This document shows positions 1-8,500 of a DNA stretch of 64,000 nucleotides, piece by piece. Made by a program: the position numbers and the translations under genes. The notes below the pieces were generated by a model. The model was not told where the DNA came from. It was given only the letters and a program-made list of their open reading frames with translations, and did no database searches. The stretch is from Kibdelosporangium banguiense (GTDB lineage Bacteria; Actinomycetota; Actinomycetes; Mycobacteriales; Pseudonocardiaceae). Within the stretch, counting starts at the first letter, position 1. Each line of letters starts with the position of its first letter. Location: the NCBI RefSeq assembly GCF_017876405.1, contig NZ_JAGINW010000001.1, positions 12,351,203 to 12,415,202 of the forward strand. Direction: 5' to 3'.

Positions 1-1074
1 TTCAAGGTGCTGCGCCGTGGCCTGACCGAGCTGCCCGGCTCGCTCGACGAACTGGCCGACCTCGGCCTGCGGTTCGACCTGACGGTCCCGCTGACCCGCT
101 TCTACGGCAACAACCACGCCGCGCTCCCGGTGCCCTTCCGCTCGTTCCAGTTCGGCCCGGTGTGGCGGGCCGAACGGCCGCAGAAGGGCCGGTACCGCCA
201 GTTCAACCAGTGCGACATCGACCTGATCGGCGAGGAGTCGGTGCTGGCCGAGGCCGAGCTGATCGAGGCGACCACCGAGGCACTGGCCGCCGCGGGTGTT
301 CCGGGCGTCACGGTCCGGCTGTCCGACCGGCGGTTCCTGTCCGCGCTGGCCGACAACGCCGGTATCGCGACCGAAGCCCAGGGCGGTTTCTTCATCACCC
401 TCGACAAGCTCGACAAGGTCGGCTGGGACGGCGTCCGCAAGGAACTCGTCAGCCGTGGCGTGGCCGAGGCGCAGGTCGACGGCGTGCAGCAGGCGATCAC
501 GGCCTTGCAGGGCCTGGAGGAGGCCAAACTCGCCGACCAGCTGACCGACGCCGTGCCCTCGCTGCCGGAGAACGTCGCCGCCGACCTGGTCGCCACCACG
601 CAAGCGCTGGCGGAGCTGGCCAAGACCCGGGAGCTGGACTGGGAGTTCGACCCGACGCTGGTGCGTGGGATGGGCTACTACACCGGGCAGATCTTCGAGC
701 TCAGCCACCCGGGGTCCAGCTCGTCGGTGGCCGGTGGCGGCCGGTACGACCGGCTGATCGGCCGGTCGCTCGGCAAGGACGTGCCCGCCTGTGGGTTTTC
801 TATCGGTTTCGAGCGGATCGTGGACCTGCTCGACAGTGCGCCGCGCGTCGACACGGTCGCCGTGCTGCACGAGGCCGATGTCTCCCCGGCCGAGGTGCTG
901 GCTGTCGCACGGCAGCTACGCGCGGAAGGTCGGCAGGTCACGGCCATCAAGCGGCGCGGAAAGTTCGGCGCGCAGCTGGGCCGGCTGGAGGAGTGGGGCT
1001 ACACGTCCTTCGTCCACGTCAAGGCCGGCGAGGTCGCCGGGGAGCGGGTTTTGGGGAGCCGGGAATCAAGCTGA
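1..1074 (+). CDS. hisS: Histidyl-tRNA synthetase, 5'-truncated by the window edge
   Basis: Charges tRNA-His with histidine in the cytoplasm (class II aminoacyl-tRNA synthetase). The frame is open from base 1, so the gene begins before the window; the visible 357 codons lack about 60-70 N-terminal residues compared with the usual ~420. Motif 2 is seen in RAERPQKGRYRQFNQCDID, the histidine-binding region in LVRGMGYYTGQIFEL, and motif 3 in ACGFSIGFERI. The C-terminal anticodon-binding domain follows, ending at a TGA. The gene downstream starts within 20 bases on the same strand, so the two may be cotranscribed. Family assignment is secure. Confidence 0.97.
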   Translation, partial: FKVLRRGLTELPGSLDELADLGLRFDLTVPLTRFYGNNHAALPVPFRSFQFGPVWRAERPQKGRYRQFNQCDIDLIGEESVLAEAELIEATTEALAAAGVPGVTVRLSDRRFLSALADNAGIATEAQGGFFITLDKLDKVGWDGVRKELVSRGVAEAQVDGVQQAITALQGLEEAKLADQLTDAVPSLPENVAADLVATTQALAELAKTRELDWEFDPTLVRGMGYYTGQIFELSHPGSSSSVAGGGRYDRLIGRSLGKDVPACGFSIGFERIVDLLDSAPRVDTVAVLHEADVSPAEVLAVARQLRAEGRQVTAIKRRGKFGAQLGRLEEWGYTSFVHVKAGEVAGERVLGSRESS

Positions 1075-1092
1075 CCGGCTACCGTGTTGAAC

Positions 1093-1398
1093 ATGGCAGT
1101 GAACGCGTCCCCAGATGAGCCCGCGTCACAGCGGTATCGCGAGGACCTGCTTGGCCTGGATCCCCACGATCCCGAGGTGCGGGAGTTCGCGGCCCATCTC
1201 GACCGGATCGAGACGAGCCGGTCGGGTTACACCGTGGAGGGCTACCTCGGCGGGATCTCCGACTTCGCCGACTCGGCCAACCGGCTGGGCGGTCACCACC
1301 GGATGACGGTGCTGATCGTGATCGTGCTGATCCTCGGCGGGGTCGGGCTGGCGGTCTGGGACGCGTTGGCGTTCATCCTGTCGAGCCTCGGAGGGTAG
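1093..1398 (+). CDS. Small single-span membrane protein, unknown function
   Basis: About 101 residues. The N-terminal two thirds are charged and soluble; one hydrophobic segment near residues 70-95 (MTVLIVIVLILGGVGLAVWD) suggests a tail-anchored protein with its N-terminus in the cytoplasm. ATG at 1093 is chosen; an in-frame GTG lies three codons earlier at 1084, and neither has a clear ribosome site. It sits between hisS and msrB on the same strand, and the msrB ribosome site (GGAGGG) overlaps its last codons, so it is probably cotranscribed with msrB. I do not recognise the family. Confidence 0.7.
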   Translation: MAVNASPDEPASQRYREDLLGLDPHDPEVREFAAHLDRIETSRSGYTVEGYLGGISDFADSANRLGGHHRMTVLIVIVLILGGVGLAVWDALAFILSSLGG

Positions 1399-1401
1399 TT
1401 C

Positions 1402-1830
1402 ATGAAGCCCGTTGTTGGTGCCACACCGCGTGTACAGAAGACCGACGAGCAGTGGCGGCAGCAACTCACCGCGGAGGAGTACGCGGTGCTTCGCCAGGCT
1501 GGCACCGAGCGTGCCTTCACCGGCGAGTACACCGACACCAAGACCGTCGGTGTCTATGCGTGCCGCGCCTGTGGCGCGGAGCTGTTCCGCAGTTCGACGA
1601 AGTTCGAGTCGCACTGCGGCTGGCCGTCGTTCTTCTCCCCGCTCGCCGGGGAGAGCGTGATCCTGCGGGAGGACCGCAGCTTCGGCAGTGTAAGGACCGA
1701 AGTGCTCTGTGCCACCTGTCACAGCCACCTGGGTCACGTGTTCGAGGGCGAAGGCTACGACACCCCCACTGACCAGCGATACTGCATCAACAGCATCTCG
1801 CTGACGCTGCGGCCGCAAGAAGAAGCCTAA
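1402..1830 (+). CDS. msrB: Peptide-methionine (R)-S-oxide reductase
   Basis: Reduces methionine-R-sulfoxide in oxidised proteins. At 142 residues it has the size of a stand-alone MsrB. The two zinc-binding CxxC pairs (CRAC and CATC) and the C-terminal catalytic cysteine in RYCINSISL are present, as is the SHCGWPSFF signature. GGAGGG about 8 bases before the ATG gives a clear start. It occupies the position of Rv2674 at the left end of a conserved actinobacterial gene order. The ~118 bases after it hold no gene; a short CTCTCC/GGAGAG hairpin at 1922-1936 lies just before the next ribosome site. Confidence 0.95.
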   Translation: MKPVVGATPRVQKTDEQWRQQLTAEEYAVLRQAGTERAFTGEYTDTKTVGVYACRACGAELFRSSTKFESHCGWPSFFSPLAGESVILREDRSFGSVRTEVLCATCHSHLGHVFEGEGYDTPTDQRYCINSISLTLRPQEEA

Positions 1831-1948
1831 GTTACCCCCAACACAACCCTAAATCTTTATCAAGGTGTCTTGCCGGGTTCCCCGAAGTAGGAAGAAAGTG
1901 GTGTCTCCACTTGATTTCCGGCTCTCCTGAGGAGAGAGGGGGAAGATC

Positions 1949-2755
1949 ATGGAAGACACTTGGGGAATCCCCGAGCCGATGTTCACCGGTATTTATCTGC
2001 TCGGGTTTTCAGCAGCACTGCTCTTCGCGTTCGCTGTTCGCATTCTCACGCGTTCAGGTGCGGCCGCCACCACAGCCGCCGCACCTGACGAGGCACTGTC
2101 CGCTCAGGACCTGGCGTGCCTCACCGGGGGCCCGCGGCGAGTGGTTGAGGCCGCGGTCGCGCAGCTGGTCGACGCCGGCCAGCTGCGCGCGTCCCGGGAC
2201 GGATACCTGCAGGCCGGCAAGCGTTCTTCGGGGGCGGACCCGGTCCAGCGCACGGTCCTGGCCGACGTGGCCAGGCACGGCAGGCGGTCGGTGGTGATGC
2301 TGACCGACCGGCTGGCGGGGTCCGACGCGGTCGGCGAAGTCGTCACCCGTCTGGTGCGGACCGGATATTTGGTGAACGACGAACTGGCGGCCCGGCGCAA
2401 ACTGATCGGCCTGATCCCGGCCGTGACTGTGTTCTCGATCGGTTTGATCCGCTGGCTCACCGGAATTGCGAATGACCGACCAGTTGGCTTGCTTACCGTG
2501 TTGCTTATTGGCAGCGGTTTGATCGGTTACGCGATGTACAAGCACACGTATTGTCCGCGCACTTTTGAAGGCAGTCACGCGATGGGGCGCCTACGGGCGA
2601 GCCTGCCTGCCGAACTGGTCGCGGCCGGTGGCTATGCCGGCCACCCGGACAAGGCAGTCCGTGCGTCGCTGGTCGGCGCACGCAGGCACCGCCGGTCCCG
2701 GGTCTATGACCCTTGGGGAGGGGAAACCGGCTGCGCAAGCGGCTGGGGAGGGTGA
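1949..2755 (+). CDS. TIGR04222-type membrane protein, short-tail paralogue
   Basis: A 268-residue membrane protein. An N-terminal transmembrane helix (about residues 12-32, YLLGFSAALLFAFAVRIL) is followed by a winged-helix-like soluble module (DEALSAQDLACLTGGPRRVV) and two more hydrophobic segments near residues 150-195. The layout and the Leu-Thr-Gly-Gly-Pro-Arg stretch match the actinobacterial TIGR04222 family, known for low-complexity Gly/Cys-rich C-termini. Here the tail is short (ETGCASGWGG) with a single cysteine, unlike the next gene. It heads a five-gene run with a DUF692 enzyme. Function is unknown; duplication with divergence of the tail is inferred. Confidence 0.85.
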   Translation: MEDTWGIPEPMFTGIYLLGFSAALLFAFAVRILTRSGAAATTAAAPDEALSAQDLACLTGGPRRVVEAAVAQLVDAGQLRASRDGYLQAGKRSSGADPVQRTVLADVARHGRRSVVMLTDRLAGSDAVGEVVTRLVRTGYLVNDELAARRKLIGLIPAVTVFSIGLIRWLTGIANDRPVGLLTVLLIGSGLIGYAMYKHTYCPRTFEGSHAMGRLRASLPAELVAAGGYAGHPDKAVRASLVGARRHRRSRVYDPWGGETGCASGWGG

Positions 2756-2780
2756 GTAAGTAGCAAGGGGGAGGTCGGCT

Positions 2781-2807
2781 GGCCCGGGGACACGGTGTCC
2801 CCGGGCC
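2781..2807 (+). terminator. Perfect inverted repeat between the two TIGR04222 genes
   Basis: Thirteen-base perfect arms (GGCCCGGGGACAC and its complement) are separated by one base, so the RNA would form a very stable hairpin with a few unpaired central bases. It lies between the paralogues, 25 bases after the first stop and just before the ribosome site GGGGAG of the second gene. No U-tract follows, so it may act as a partial terminator, a processing stop or an attenuator that sets different levels of the two proteins. Confidence 0.6.
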
Positions 2808-2831
2808 GGCCCGCACAATGGGGAGACAACG

Positions 2832-3725
2832 ATGAACCACCCGTGGGGTATTTCAGGTCCGGCTTTCATCTGGCTGTACATCGGGGCGTTCGGGCTCGCG
2901 CTCGTCGCGTTGCTCGTCATGCGGCGGGTACGCAGGTCCGGCTCGATCGGCCGCACCGGAAGTGAGCCGCTGACGGTCGAGGAGACCGCGTACCTGTCCG
3001 GCGGCTGGCCACGGATGGTCGAGTCGGCGATCGCCGGACTGGTCTCACGCAACGTGATCCGCGTCCAGCGCACCGGCTACATCTACAAGGTCAGCGGCAC
3101 AGATCACCGACCGGAGTCCGAACTGGAGGAGTTGGTGGTCGGCGCCGTCGACGGGCGGGCCGGGCAGACCGTGGGCCAGATCCAGCGCAAGCTGGCCGGT
3201 GACCCGATGTTCGACCGGGTGCTCTCCTCGTTGGAGGAGCGCGGGCTCGCGTACCGCGGCGGCCGGGCGTGGGCGTGGCTGTCGACGGCTCCGCTGCTCG
3301 TGCTGTTCGCTGTCGGTGCCGTGCGCTGGGTCAACGGGGTGAATCTCGGCTTTCCCGTCGTCTACCTGGGCCTGTTGCTGATCCTCACCCTGGTGGTGAT
3401 CATCTTCGCGGTGCAGCCGGTCAAACCGGGGATCACCAAAGCGGGCCGGAAAGTCCTGGCGGAGCGCGGTTCGAGTGCAGGCACTGCCGCGTTGGTGGCA
3501 GTGGGCGGGCTCGGCGCCTATCCGGACAGGGACACTGCCAGGGTCCTACGTAAGCGCCACCGGGACCGCGGGTCGGACAGCGGGGGCGCCACCGTCGCGT
3601 TCTGGGGTGCGTCGTCGTTCCCGGACTCCGCGAGTGGCGGAGTCAGCAGCGGTTGCGGGGGTAGCAGCGGCGGAGGAGGCTGCGGGGGCGGTGGTGGCGG
3701 CGGCTGTGGTGGCGGGGGAAGCTAG
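2832..3725 (+). CDS. TIGR04222-type membrane protein with Gly/Cys-rich tail (putative MNIO substrate)
   Basis: A 297-residue paralogue of the preceding gene. It has an N-terminal transmembrane helix (residues ~12-30), a winged-helix-like module (TVEETAYLSGGWPRMVESAI), two further hydrophobic segments (~155-200), and a C-terminal tail of about 25 residues made almost only of Gly, Ser and Cys. Cysteines fall at 275, 284 and 292 inside Gly runs. The stop overlaps the start of the DUF692 gene by one base (TAGTG), so the two are translationally coupled. DUF692 (MNIO) enzymes oxidise cysteines in ribosomal peptides, so I infer that the tail is a modification substrate. No member is known to me to be characterised. 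Confidence 0.87.
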   Translation: MNHPWGISGPAFIWLYIGAFGLALVALLVMRRVRRSGSIGRTGSEPLTVEETAYLSGGWPRMVESAIAGLVSRNVIRVQRTGYIYKVSGTDHRPESELEELVVGAVDGRAGQTVGQIQRKLAGDPMFDRVLSSLEERGLAYRGGRAWAWLSTAPLLVLFAVGAVRWVNGVNLGFPVVYLGLLLILTLVVIIFAVQPVKPGITKAGRKVLAERGSSAGTAALVAVGGLGAYPDRDTARVLRKRHRDRGSDSGGATVAFWGASSFPDSASGGVSSGCGGSSGGGGCGGGGGGGCGGGGS

Positions 3726-4522
3726 TGACCATGGATCTAGGTGTGGGCATCGGCTGGCGGCCGGAGATCGACCTCACGGTCGAACGGTTGCCGGGTGTGG
3801 ATTTCGTCGAGGTCGTGGCCGAGAACCTCAACCCGGACCACCTGCCTGAATCCATTGTGCTGCTGCGGGAGCGCGGGATGCCCGTGCTTCCGCACGCCGT
3901 GTCGTTGTCGGTCGGCGGCGCGGAACCCGTTGACTCCCACCGGGTCGAGCACCTGGCGAAGCTCGCCGAGGTGCTCGGCGCGCCGGTGGCCAGCGACCAC
4001 GTCTGTTTCGTGCGGGCAGGCGGCCTGGACTCAGGTCACCTGATGCCTGTCCCCCGCACGCGCGAGGCCTTGGATGTGCTTGTCGCCAACGTGAAAACGG
4101 TGCAGGAGAACCTGAATGTGCCGTTCGCGCTGGAGAACATCGCGGCGTTGCTGGAATGGCCGGACGCCGAACTGACCGAGGCACAGTTCCTTTCCGAACT
4201 GTGCGACCGGACCGGCTGCCTGTTGCTTGTGGACGTGGCCAACATGTACGCCAACGCCCGCAACCTGGGCCAGGATCCCGTGCGGTTGCTGGACGACCTG
4301 CCTTGGGAACACCTGGCGTACGTGCATGTCGCGGGCGGCGAGGAGCACAACGGCGTCTACCACGACACGCACACCCACCCGGTCCTGCCGGAAGTCCTTG
4401 ACCTGCTTGGGGAGCTGGCCTCCCGGGCCAAGCCGCCCGGCGTGCTGCTCGAACGCGACGGCGACTACCCCACCGACGCCGAACTGGCCGCGGAACTCGC
4501 CGCCATCCGGAGCCGGTTGTGA
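3725..4522 (+). CDS. DUF692 family multinuclear non-haem iron oxidase (MNIO)
   Basis: A 265-residue TIM-barrel protein of the MbnB/TglH/ChrH superfamily, whose known members use a two- or three-iron centre to rearrange cysteine or other residues in precursor peptides. Probable metal ligands are visible: His57 (LPHAVSL), His92 (SDHVCF), Glu137 (ALENIA), Asp170 (LLVDVANMY), His201 (YVHVAGG), Asp214 and His216 (YHDTHTHP) and Glu243 (LLERD). GTG at 3725 overlaps the previous stop; ATG at 3731 is an alternative. It overlaps the next gene by four bases (GTGA), as these enzymes usually do with their partner protein. Enzyme class is confident; the substrate (the Gly/Cys tail next door) is inference. 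Confidence 0.92.
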   Translation: MTMDLGVGIGWRPEIDLTVERLPGVDFVEVVAENLNPDHLPESIVLLRERGMPVLPHAVSLSVGGAEPVDSHRVEHLAKLAEVLGAPVASDHVCFVRAGGLDSGHLMPVPRTREALDVLVANVKTVQENLNVPFALENIAALLEWPDAELTEAQFLSELCDRTGCLLLVDVANMYANARNLGQDPVRLLDDLPWEHLAYVHVAGGEEHNGVYHDTHTHPVLPEVLDLLGELASRAKPPGVLLERDGDYPTDAELAAELAAIRSRL

Positions 4523-4869
4523 CTGGACCGCAACGGGATCGGCTGGCCGAGGCGCAGGCCGAGTTGCTGCGGGCACTGCTGGCCGACGGCGCACCGCCGG
4601 CCGGATTCGATCCCGAGCGGCTGCGGGTGGAGGCGAACGCGCTGCGGTCCAAACGGCGGCGTGTGGTCGCGATGATCGAGCCGGACGCGTGCGCCGAACT
4701 CGAGGACAGGTTTGTTCCGCTGTTCGACGAATATGCCCGCACACACCCGAAGCCGACCAGCACCCGGGCCCGCGAGGACGCCCGTGCCTTTGTGACGTGG
4801 CTGCGCGAACAAGGTCACTCGGCAAAGCCACGATGGTGGCAACGATGGCGTGCAACCAATTCCCGGTGA
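4519..4869 (+). CDS. SCO6045-like MNIO partner protein
   Basis: A 116-residue, highly charged, mostly helical protein without membrane segments. Starting FDPERLRVEANALRSKRRRV and containing FVTWLREQG, it resembles the SCO6045-like proteins that I recall next to DUF692 genes in Streptomyces. In known MNIO systems the adjacent small protein (MbnC, TglI) binds the enzyme and recruits the precursor. GTG at 4519 overlaps the MNIO stop by four bases, and its own stop overlaps the next start in the same way, which supports production in fixed ratio. The partner role is inferred from position and family resemblance. Confidence 0.75.
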   Translation: MTGPQRDRLAEAQAELLRALLADGAPPAGFDPERLRVEANALRSKRRRVVAMIEPDACAELEDRFVPLFDEYARTHPKPTSTRAREDARAFVTWLREQGHSAKPRWWQRWRATNSR

Positions 4870-5402
4870 GGACCGTCTTCTCTGACGTGCATCGAAATCT
4901 GACCGCAGCGATTGTCCTGACCGCGATCACCACACTGACCGCGTGCGGCGGGGGCGCTGGTTCGCCCGGCGGGATCCCCTGCCCTGGTTTGGCTGTCCGC
5001 AAGGGCATTTCGCTCGACATCGACCCGATGTACGCGCCGCAGGTCGGCTCGGCGACGCTGATGTCCTGCTGGGGCGGAGTGTGCACGGACAGCCCGATGG
5101 ACCTGATGCCGGCCTCGAAGCCGAGCGCGTTGCCCTGCACCGGGACCGGGCCGGACGCCGCGTGCGGTGCCGCGGCTGTCCCGACAGGCGGGAAGAGCGG
5201 GTTCGCCGACCTGCCGAGTCTGGCCGCGACACCAGGTGAGATCACGCTGAAGCTGCTCGACGCGGGCGGCGCCGAACTGCGTACCCAGTCGCTGATGGTG
5301 ACGCCGGAGATCAAGTATCCGACCGGCCCGGAGTGCGGCGGCGGTACCCCGCAGGCCGGACTGCAGGTGGCCCCGGACGGCACGCTCAGCGAGCGCCGGT
5401 GA
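4866..5402 (+). CDS. Small secreted lipoprotein coupled to the MNIO genes
   Basis: A 178-residue protein with a signal peptide and lipobox (LTAITTLTAC, Cys about residue 27), so it is predicted to be lipid-anchored outside the membrane. After the anchor come a Gly-rich linker and a ~140-residue domain with several cysteines (LMSCWGGVC, ALPC, DAACGA, PECGGG) that could form disulfides. The GTG at 4866 is chosen because it overlaps the previous TGA by four bases, as at the other junctions of this operon; upstream ATGs at 4833 and 4845 would disturb the lipoprotein N-terminus. I do not recognise the mature domain. Confidence 0.75.
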   Translation: MRTVFSDVHRNLTAAIVLTAITTLTACGGGAGSPGGIPCPGLAVRKGISLDIDPMYAPQVGSATLMSCWGGVCTDSPMDLMPASKPSALPCTGTGPDAACGAAAVPTGGKSGFADLPSLAATPGEITLKLLDAGGAELRTQSLMVTPEIKYPTGPECGGGTPQAGLQVAPDGTLSERR

Positions 5403-5405
5403 ACA

Positions 5406-5429
5406 TTCCGTAGTTTCCCGCTTACGGAA
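5406..5429. promoter_or_regulatory. Short dyad TTCCGTA-N10-TACGGAA
   Basis: Seven-base perfect arms lie immediately after the lipoprotein stop, at the head of the 170-base gap before the protease gene. It may be a weak terminator of the MNIO operon or an operator for the protease. No convincing -10/-35 pair could be assigned in this gap. Confidence 0.35.
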
Positions 5430-5572
5430 ATTAACTTGCAAGATTGCTCCGCCGGGGACTTGTCACCCTCTGGTGGTCCCGATAGCTTGCGTTGACCACG
5501 GAGTGTGGTTCATCGACTGCTCAGCGTCGATGTCTGTGGCGTGCGCAGAAAACCGATCGGGAGGTTTTTCAC

Positions 5573-8500
5573 GTGCATTCGGCCAACAACCAAGTCGCCG
5601 GAAGGGCGGCTGTCGGGGTACTCGTCCTAGCGGTTGCGTTAAGCACAGCACAGGTCGCCACCGCAGCCCCCCGCGCGACTGAAACCCTGCAGGACCGCTC
5701 AGTCACGCTGATCACCGGCGACCGCGTCGTCGTCCTCGACGACGCGAGCAACGCCAGAACCATCATTCCCGGCAAGGGCCGGGAGAGACTCGCCTTCTCG
5801 ACCTACAAGCGTGACGGCCACCTGTACGTGGTCCCACGGGACGCTGTTTCCCTTGTCGCACAAGGACGTTTGGACGAGCGCCTGTTCGACGTCAGCACTC
5901 TGGCGGAGTCCGGCTACGACGACAAGAGCCGCTCCACCGTGCCTGTCATCGTCACCTACGCACCGGGTGTGACATCGGCCCGGATCGCAGGCGCCACAAC
6001 GACTGCGAACCTCTCATCGGTGAACGCCTCCGCGATGAACGCCGAAAAAAGCGGCGCCGCTTGGCAGTCCCTCACGGGCGCGGGCGTAAAGAAGGTCTGG
6101 CTGGATGGCAAGCGCAAGGCCTCGTTGGACCGCAGCACTGTCCAGATCGGCGCGCCCGCGGCATGGCAGGCGGGATACACCGGTACCGGCGTCAAGGTCG
6201 CGGTGCTGGACACCGGCGTCGACCAGACGCACCCGGACCTGGCCTCGCGGGAGATCGCCGAGAAGAACTTCAGCGACTCCGCCGACGCGGTCGACCGTGT
6301 CGGGCACGGCACGCACGTCGCCTCGACCATTGCCGGTACCGGCGCCAAGGCGAACGGCAAGTACAAGGGCGTCGCGTACGGCGCGAGCATCCTGGACGCC
6401 AAAGTGTTGTCCGACGGCGGCTCCGGCTACGACTCGTGGATCATCAGCGGCATGCAGTGGGCTGTCGACCAGGGCGCCAAGGTCATCAACCTCAGCCTCG
6501 GCGGCGGTGACACCCCGGAGATCGACCCGATGGAAGAAGCGGTGAACACGTTGTCCGCCAAGCACGGCACGTTGTTCGTGATCGCCGCGGGCAACAGCGG
6601 CCAGGCAGGCGCAGAGACCGTCGGCTCCCCCGGTAGCGCGGACGCCGCGCTTACCGTCGGCGCCGTGGACCGTGACGACAGCCTCGCGCCGTTCTCCAGC
6701 CGTGGTCCCCGTATCGGTGACGCGGCGATCAAGCCCGACATCACCGCACCTGGCGTGAACATCGCAGCCGCCAAGGCAGCGGAGGGTCGGCTCGGTACCC
6801 CGGTCGCGGACGGCTATGTCGCGATGTCCGGTACGTCGATGGCCACGCCGCACGTCGCCGGTGCCGCCGCTCTGCTCGCACAGTCGCACCCGGACTGGGC
6901 AGGCGAGCAGCTCAAGGCGGCCCTGACCGCGTCCGCCAAGCCGAACCCGAAGCTCAACCCGTTCGAGCAGGGCTCGGGCCGGGTCGACGTGGCCAAGGCG
7001 ATCACCCAGTCCGTCAGCACCACACCGACCAACATCAGCCTGGGCACGCAGCTCTGGCCGCACGACGACGACCAGCCGGTCAGCAAGAACGTCACCTACC
7101 GCAACTCCGGCAAGACAGACGTCACGTTCGACGTCGCGGTCAACGCCCTCGGCCCGGACGGCAAGCCGACTCCGGCCGGTTTGCTCACTGTGTCCCCGGC
7201 CAAGGTGACCGTGCCCGCCGGCGGCGAAGCGGTCGTGAGCATCACCGCCAACACCAGGATCGACGGACTCGACGGCATCTACTCCGGCACGCTGACCGCG
7301 ACATCCGGCGACTCCGTGATGAACACAGTGAACACGCCGGTGGCGATCAACCGTGAGGTGGAGAGCTACACACTGACGGTCAACCATGTCGGTCTGGACG
7401 GTGCGCCGGCCGGTACCGCGCGCACCTCGCTGTTCGGCCTGGAGTCACGCAAGTTCGGCTCCGCCTACGACCCCAGCGGCAGTGCGCAGGTCCGTCTGCC
7501 CAAGGGCGACTACGTGGTCGACAGCTCGCTCGTGACCGGAGATCGGATCTCGTGGCTGGCGTACCCGATGTTCACCCTGTCCGACGACACGACGATCGAT
7601 CTGGACTTCCGCCGGGCCAGGCAGACCAAGATCACGCCATCGGACCCGACGGCCGAGATGCGCCTGGCCGACATCTCGTACCTGCGCATGTCCGGCAGGA
7701 ACGCGTCCAGCTTCGGCTGGGTGCTGCTCGGCGGCTCGCTGAGCGACCTGTGGACCGCGCATGTCGGCCCGGAGGCACCACCGCAGGAACTGTCCACCCA
7801 GCTCAACACCCAGTGGGCCAACCCGAAGGGCGACTACTACGGACTGGCCTTCTACAACGACGGCAGCATGGTCACCGGGTTCACCCGCGCGGTGAAGCAG
7901 TCCGACCTCGCCCACGTGCACGCCACGTTCGGCGCGACGGTGCCCGACCGGCCAGGTCTGCGGTATGCCTTCCCGTATCCGAAGTACGGTCAGGGCCCAG
8001 GCGCGTGGGCGGTCCTGCTGCCTGTGAAGCTGCCTGGCGAACGCAACGAGTACTACACCGCCGGTGACAGTGCGTTCAGCCCCGGCCTGTGGCAGATGTC
8101 CCCGGACGAGCGCGAAGTCCAGATTCAGTTCCTCGGTCCGGTCAAGTCCTATCAGGCCGGCCGGACCTACGAGGAGTCGTACAACCGTGGCGTGTTCGGC
8201 CCGGTCTTGCCGCAGACGCGATCGCCGGGTTCGTACGTCACCCGGGTCGAGAACAGCATCCAGGTGAACGCACCACTGTGGGGCGACGGCTCTGGTAACG
8301 CCGGTTCCTCCATTGTCGACAGTGGCGTGACGACGCTTTACCGCGACGGCAAGAAGATCGGCGAGGAACCGAACGCCGGCTATGGCGCGTTCGAGGTTCC
8401 GGCCGACACTGGCAACTACACGCTGTTCACGGAAGGCATTCGCACCAACACGGGCGTATCCGATGTCACGACAGCTGTTCGTGCTTCGTGGACGTTCCGT

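Noticed and set aside
6014..7387. Minus-strand open frame of about 450 codons inside the protease gene
   Set aside because: Antisense to the S8 catalytic domain; Arg/Gly/Val-rich sequence with no motif.
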